NCBI GenBank assembly: GCA_905480125.1 | Contig: CAJQPE010000080.1 | Coordinates: forward strand, 1-36,884 | Direction: 5' to 3' | DNA length: 36,884 nucleotides | Source: an uncultured Flavobacteriales bacterium | GTDB lineage: Bacteria; Bacteroidota; Bacteroidia; Flavobacteriales_G; NORP312 | Shown: one piece after another, positions 34,354 to 36,884 of the stretch | Layout: each line of letters begins with the position of its first letter | Position numbering within the stretch: the stretch's first letter is position 1 | Program-made: the position numbers and the translations under genes | Notes under the pieces: generated by a model | Seen by the model: only the letters and a program-made list of their open reading frames with translations | Database searches by the model: none | What the model was told of the DNA's origin: nothing

Positions 34354-35027
34354 AAAATATTTTGTTTTGGATATTTCTAGCTTGTATTAGTTCTAGCAGT
34401 TTTGCCCAAGATGTTATTCTAAAGAAGGACGGAAAAGAAATTGAGGCGCTAATTATTGAGGTACATGAAACCGAAATTCACTATAAAAAGTTCAATAATC
34501 AATCAGGACCAACATACATTATCAGTATTTCATCGTTAAATTTAGTTCGTTACGAAAATGGTGCTGTAGAATCTTACGAGTCAACTATTAAAGAGAAGCA
34601 AAAAAAAACAGTTATACCTAAACCGAAAGAAGAAAAATCCGAAGAGATAGTCGTTAGATCGGGCCAATATTATTATCAAGGCCGACAAATTAGTACAAAA
34701 AAAGTAAAGCAACTTTTTGCTCAACACAATTCTGAAGAAGCCATCTCAATGTGGAATCGGTCTAACACGAATCAAGGGTTTTCTTATGCGGCAAACATAA
34801 TAAGTTATCCTGTTGTTATTTTGTCTTATTTTAATCCATTTAGTTTGATAGTAGATCCAGGAGTTGCGATTTTAATTTCGATTGGTGGTTATGTTGTTTC
34901 AGCAGGGTTACAAGTAGCCCACTATGGTTTAAAAACATTATATGCAAACCAACGTATAGAGGCTGTCGAGTTGTATAATGAAGATGTAAAATCTGAGCAG
35001 CAGCATGATGGAGATGATTATTATTAA
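34350..35027 (+). CDS. Exported paralog 2 of the KKF-GP-YENG family
   Basis: The 225-residue product has a signal peptide ending near SFAQ and one domain copy (IHYKKFNNQSGPTYIIS, ending VRYENGAVESY, about residues 25-80). A charged linker, the block YYYQGRQISTKKVKQLFAQH with EEAISMWNRSNTNQGF, a hydrophobic segment and the C-terminal block RIEAVELYNED follow. It is most similar in plan to paralog 3. ATGA overlap with paralog 1 and a 21-base gap to paralog 3 suggest one operon. Function unknown. Confidence 0.75.
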   Translation: MKNILFWIFLACISSSSFAQDVILKKDGKEIEALIIEVHETEIHYKKFNNQSGPTYIISISSLNLVRYENGAVESYESTIKEKQKKTVIPKPKEEKSEEIVVRSGQYYYQGRQISTKKVKQLFAQHNSEEAISMWNRSNTNQGFSYAANIISYPVVILSYFNPFSLIVDPGVAILISIGGYVVSAGLQVAHYGLKTLYANQRIEAVELYNEDVKSEQQHDGDDYY

Positions 35028-35048
35028 TTATTAGAAATTATTATTAGA

Positions 35049-35717
35049 ATGAGATGTACCTATTTTATACTTGCTGTCTTATTGGTTGTATTGTCGCATA
35101 ATCTTATTGCTCAAGATACCATTGTAAAAAAAAATGATGTACTAATAGCAGCAAAGGTTATTGAGGTGCATGAGGATGAAATTCATTATAAAAAATTCAT
35201 TAATCTAGATGGTCCAACATATATTCTAGAAACTACGAAAATTACACGCATTATATATCAAAACGGGGAGGTAGAAACTTATGACGTTCAGCCCTCGAGT
35301 GCAATCTCTCCTTCTGGATGGCAGAAACAATCTGAGCAAACTTACACTGAGTCTATTGAAATATATGACGGTAAATATTATTATCATAATAGGCGAGTAG
35401 GTGCTAGTAAATTAAAGAGCCTAATTTATGAACAAGGCGACCCTGAAGCGATACAAATGTGGAACACTTCAAAAACATTACAAGGATTTGCTTATGGGGT
35501 TGGGTTTGGAGCGATTCCGGTGGGTTTATTTTCTGCTACTGCGGCCAGTTTTATTGAGCCGGCCTTAATTTATGTTGTTCTCTTTGTGGAGATGCCGCTA
35601 ATGATTGCGGCAAATATTACCCTATTGGGAACTTATAAAAACAAAAGAATAAAAGCGGTTGAATTATATAATGAGAGTTTAAAGCAAGAAACTCATGGAG
35701 AAGGTGATTATTATTGA
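35049..35717 (+). CDS. Exported paralog 3 of the KKF-GP-YENG family
   Basis: The 222-residue product has a signal peptide ending near LIAQ, one domain copy (IHYKKFINLDGPTYILE, ending IIYQNGEVETYD), then YYYHNRRVGASKLKSLIYEQ with EAIQMWNTSKTLQGF, a long hydrophobic region with two helices, and a tail RIKAVELYNESLKQ ending GEGDYY. Paralog 2 ends GDDYY, so the tail is a shared feature. Last gene of the propeller-phosphatase operon; its end overlaps the convergent small membrane protein gene by seven bases. Confidence 0.75.
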   Translation: MRCTYFILAVLLVVLSHNLIAQDTIVKKNDVLIAAKVIEVHEDEIHYKKFINLDGPTYILETTKITRIIYQNGEVETYDVQPSSAISPSGWQKQSEQTYTESIEIYDGKYYYHNRRVGASKLKSLIYEQGDPEAIQMWNTSKTLQGFAYGVGFGAIPVGLFSATAASFIEPALIYVVLFVEMPLMIAANITLLGTYKNKRIKAVELYNESLKQETHGEGDYY

Positions 35718-36154
35718 TTGTGGCATTCTGATGAAATTACCATTCTTAATAAATGAAAGTAAGTAGCCGTCTCTCTCAAACACTCATGGTTCGTTCCTCC
35801 TCTTAATCCCGCATGGTGGCATAAGTATTTTGCCTTTTCAACATTGCTACTTGGGTTTTCAACAAAAGAAATGTATGTGCAAGTTATTCGTTTTTTTGAC
35901 TCATAGTGTAAGTAAGAATTGGTCACAGCACAAATTCCAATAATTAACATAGTCAAATATCTAGTTTTAATTATTCTTGTTAAGTCAGCCACCGCAATCA
36001 ATATGAGACCCATAAAGATGAACCAACACATAACAATCAAAACGTCATAGTAATTTGGGCCAAATAACTCGAAATTTGTTAAGTGGAGATCGATCATCAT
36101 CAATGAGGCCGAAAGAACCCAAACAATACACAGTCCTATTTTTGCTTTTTTCAT
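35711..36154 (-). CDS. Small membrane protein of unknown function
   Basis: I start at ATG 36154; a TTG directly before it could also serve. The 147-residue product has about three hydrophobic helices: KIGLCIVWVLSASLMMI, YYDVLIVMCWFIFMGLILIAV and YLTMLIIGICAVTNSYLHY. A soluble C-terminal half with five cysteines (including CTYIS, YLCHHAG, HECLRET, SECHNQ) follows. I do not recognise a family. It converges with the paralog-3 gene. Upstream sits an 11-bp inverted repeat over a TATATTTG box. Confidence 0.6.
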   Translation of the reverse strand: MKKAKIGLCIVWVLSASLMMIDLHLTNFELFGPNYYDVLIVMCWFIFMGLILIAVADLTRIIKTRYLTMLIIGICAVTNSYLHYESKKRITCTYISFVENPSSNVEKAKYLCHHAGLRGGTNHECLRETATYFHLLRMVISSECHNQ

Positions 36155-36181
36155 CAACTTTATAAGTTAATAATTAAACAC

Positions 36182-36189
36182 CAAATATA
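36182..36189 (-). promoter_or_regulatory. Candidate -7 box (TATATTTG) for the small membrane protein gene
   Basis: The minus strand reads TATATTTG from 36189 to 36182, an exact TAnnTTTG match, about 28 bases before the ATG at 36154. It is part of the left arm of the inverted repeat at 36183-36208. Confidence 0.4.
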
Positions 36190-36208
36190 ATGAAGTCTCA
36201 TTATATTT
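36183..36208. repeat. 11-bp inverted repeat, possible operator, with a third half-site
   Basis: AAATATAATGA (36183-36193) and TCATTATATTT (36198-36208) are perfect inverted copies separated by AGTC. A further TCATTATA occurs at 36221-36228. The left arm covers a TATATTTG -7 box, so a bound repressor would block it. Alternatively the hairpin is a weak terminator of the upstream truncated gene. Confidence 0.4.
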
Positions 36209-36249
36209 TATGGTGAGTCATCATTATAGTATGCAGGTCTATCGTTTAT

Positions 36250-36884
36250 TTAGTTAGAATTTAACTCGTTAATCTCAGCATTCACTATCTCAATTTGTAT
36301 TTGAGTTAGTTTGTTGAAGATTACAAAAAGTGGTTGATGAGAGAACTTAGTTGCTAACCAGGCTTTGGAATTACTAACGTTTATTTTATTGTCGGATAAA
36401 AACTCGTTATGAGCTATGAGCATTTTCTGGAGCTCTTCTCCGCTAAACTCATGTGCGCTAAAATTTTCTACAAGAACATCATTATTAATCGCTTCTATGT
36501 ATCTCGGGCCATCTTCCGGGTGAAGTTGTTTTGACTTTTCTTCCGGATTTACCTTAGATAGGATGTACTGTTTGAGTCCATCAAGATAGGACACGACATC
36601 TTCACTAGATTTTGATAATGCTTCGTTTCTATGCTGAGTGCGGAGTTTTTCTGCTGAACGGTTCTGAAATTCTAAATTCTGCTCCAAGTCATAGTTAATA
36701 TCAGTTAGTGACAAAACATAATTGTAAGAATGTGATTGATTGGTGAAAGCAAATAATATGCTCACAATAGCCATCAGGAGCACTGAAGAAGTAACCGGTT
36801 GAATTTTCATTATCGCTTGTTTGCCAACAGATTTGATAAACAAAGGGATAAAGAAAACTAAGAATATTCCTATACCGCCAAGCA
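36250..36884 (-). CDS. Protein with GldM N-terminal-like region (partial, runs off the right edge)
   Basis: The frame is open to the window edge: upstream of the TTG at 36843 it continues through GIGIFLVFFIPLFIKS, so the true start lies outside. The visible part has two hydrophobic helices (the edge segment and SSVLLMAIVSILFAF) and then an extracytoplasmic region with LEQNLEFQNRSAEKLRTQ, VSYLDGLKQYI, and a tail WLATKFSHQPLFVIFNKLTQ. The single-helix-plus-domain plan and this tail resemble the N-terminal part of GldM, the type IX secretion motor protein, whose equivalent is roughly a Y-HF-x-P-LA-kL-x-Q pattern. The resemblance is moderate; only a small part of GldM would be present, and it ends early for a complete GldM. 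Uncertain. Confidence 0.5.
   Translation of the reverse strand, partial: LGGIGIFLVFFIPLFIKSVGKQAIMKIQPVTSSVLLMAIVSILFAFTNQSHSYNYVLSLTDINYDLEQNLEFQNRSAEKLRTQHRNEALSKSSEDVVSYLDGLKQYILSKVNPEEKSKQLHPEDGPRYIEAINNDVLVENFSAHEFSGEELQKMLIAHNEFLSDNKINVSNSKAWLATKFSHQPLFVIFNKLTQIQIEIVNAEINELNSN

Noticed and set aside
1-36884. CRISPR arrays, transposases, integrases, prophage genes, tRNA or rRNA genes
   Set aside because: No regularly spaced direct repeats, no recombinase motifs, and no cloverleaf or rRNA-like sequence were recognised on either strand.

Overview
The window looks like chromosomal DNA of a Bacteroidota bacterium, probably a marine or aquatic Flavobacteriia/Cytophagia-type lineage. The evidence is an AT-rich genome, a fused LpxC-FabZ protein, a PorX-type regulator (receiver plus PglZ) beside tsaE and an alanine-dehydrogenase-like gene, propeller-containing SpoIIE phosphatases, many exported outer-membrane barrel proteins, almost no Shine-Dalgarno sequences, and several TAnnTTTG promoter -7 boxes. 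I see no rRNA, tRNA, CRISPR array, insertion sequence, prophage or integron. No stretch longer than about 160 bases lacks a gene.

Layout. (1) 1-3830, plus strand: the tail of hemE, an OmpA-family lipid-free outer-membrane protein, a UMF1/Atg22-type MFS transporter and L-2-hydroxyglutarate oxidase. (2) 3838-10070, minus strand: a small conserved unknown, a large exported protein with a C-terminal propeller, RNase HII, a sulfotransferase and a polysaccharide flippase. (3) 10222-12696, plus strand: a Wzz-type chain-length protein and an O-antigen polymerase/ligase. With the flippase and sulfotransferase they form a divergent surface-polysaccharide export/modification locus that has no glycosyltransferases in this window. 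(4) 12673-19600, minus strand: HD phosphohydrolase, then lpxD - lpxC/fabZ - lpxA - ABC ATPase - efp - SpoIIE phosphatase, a tightly packed lipid A/translation cluster. (5) 19745-26473, plus strand: porX - tsaE - ald-like - DUF4258 - aroB - aroA - TonB/TPR protein. (6) 26523-30100, minus strand: a three-gene outer-membrane operon (PorV-like barrel, helix-hairpin-helix barrel protein, small barrel). (7) 30257-35717, plus strand: a 14-repeat propeller sensor with a SpoIIE phosphatase output, translationally coupled to three paralogous exported proteins. (8) 35711-36884, minus strand: a small membrane protein and a truncated gene whose product resembles the N-terminal region of GldM.

Most of the window is housekeeping. 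The places that deserve a second look are the propeller-phosphatase operon with its three coupled paralogs, the ald-like enzyme that lacks two catalytic residues of alanine dehydrogenase, a perfect 13-bp terminator-like hairpin inside the first codons of the phosphatase gene after efp, and an 11-bp inverted repeat overlapping a -7 box near the right edge.
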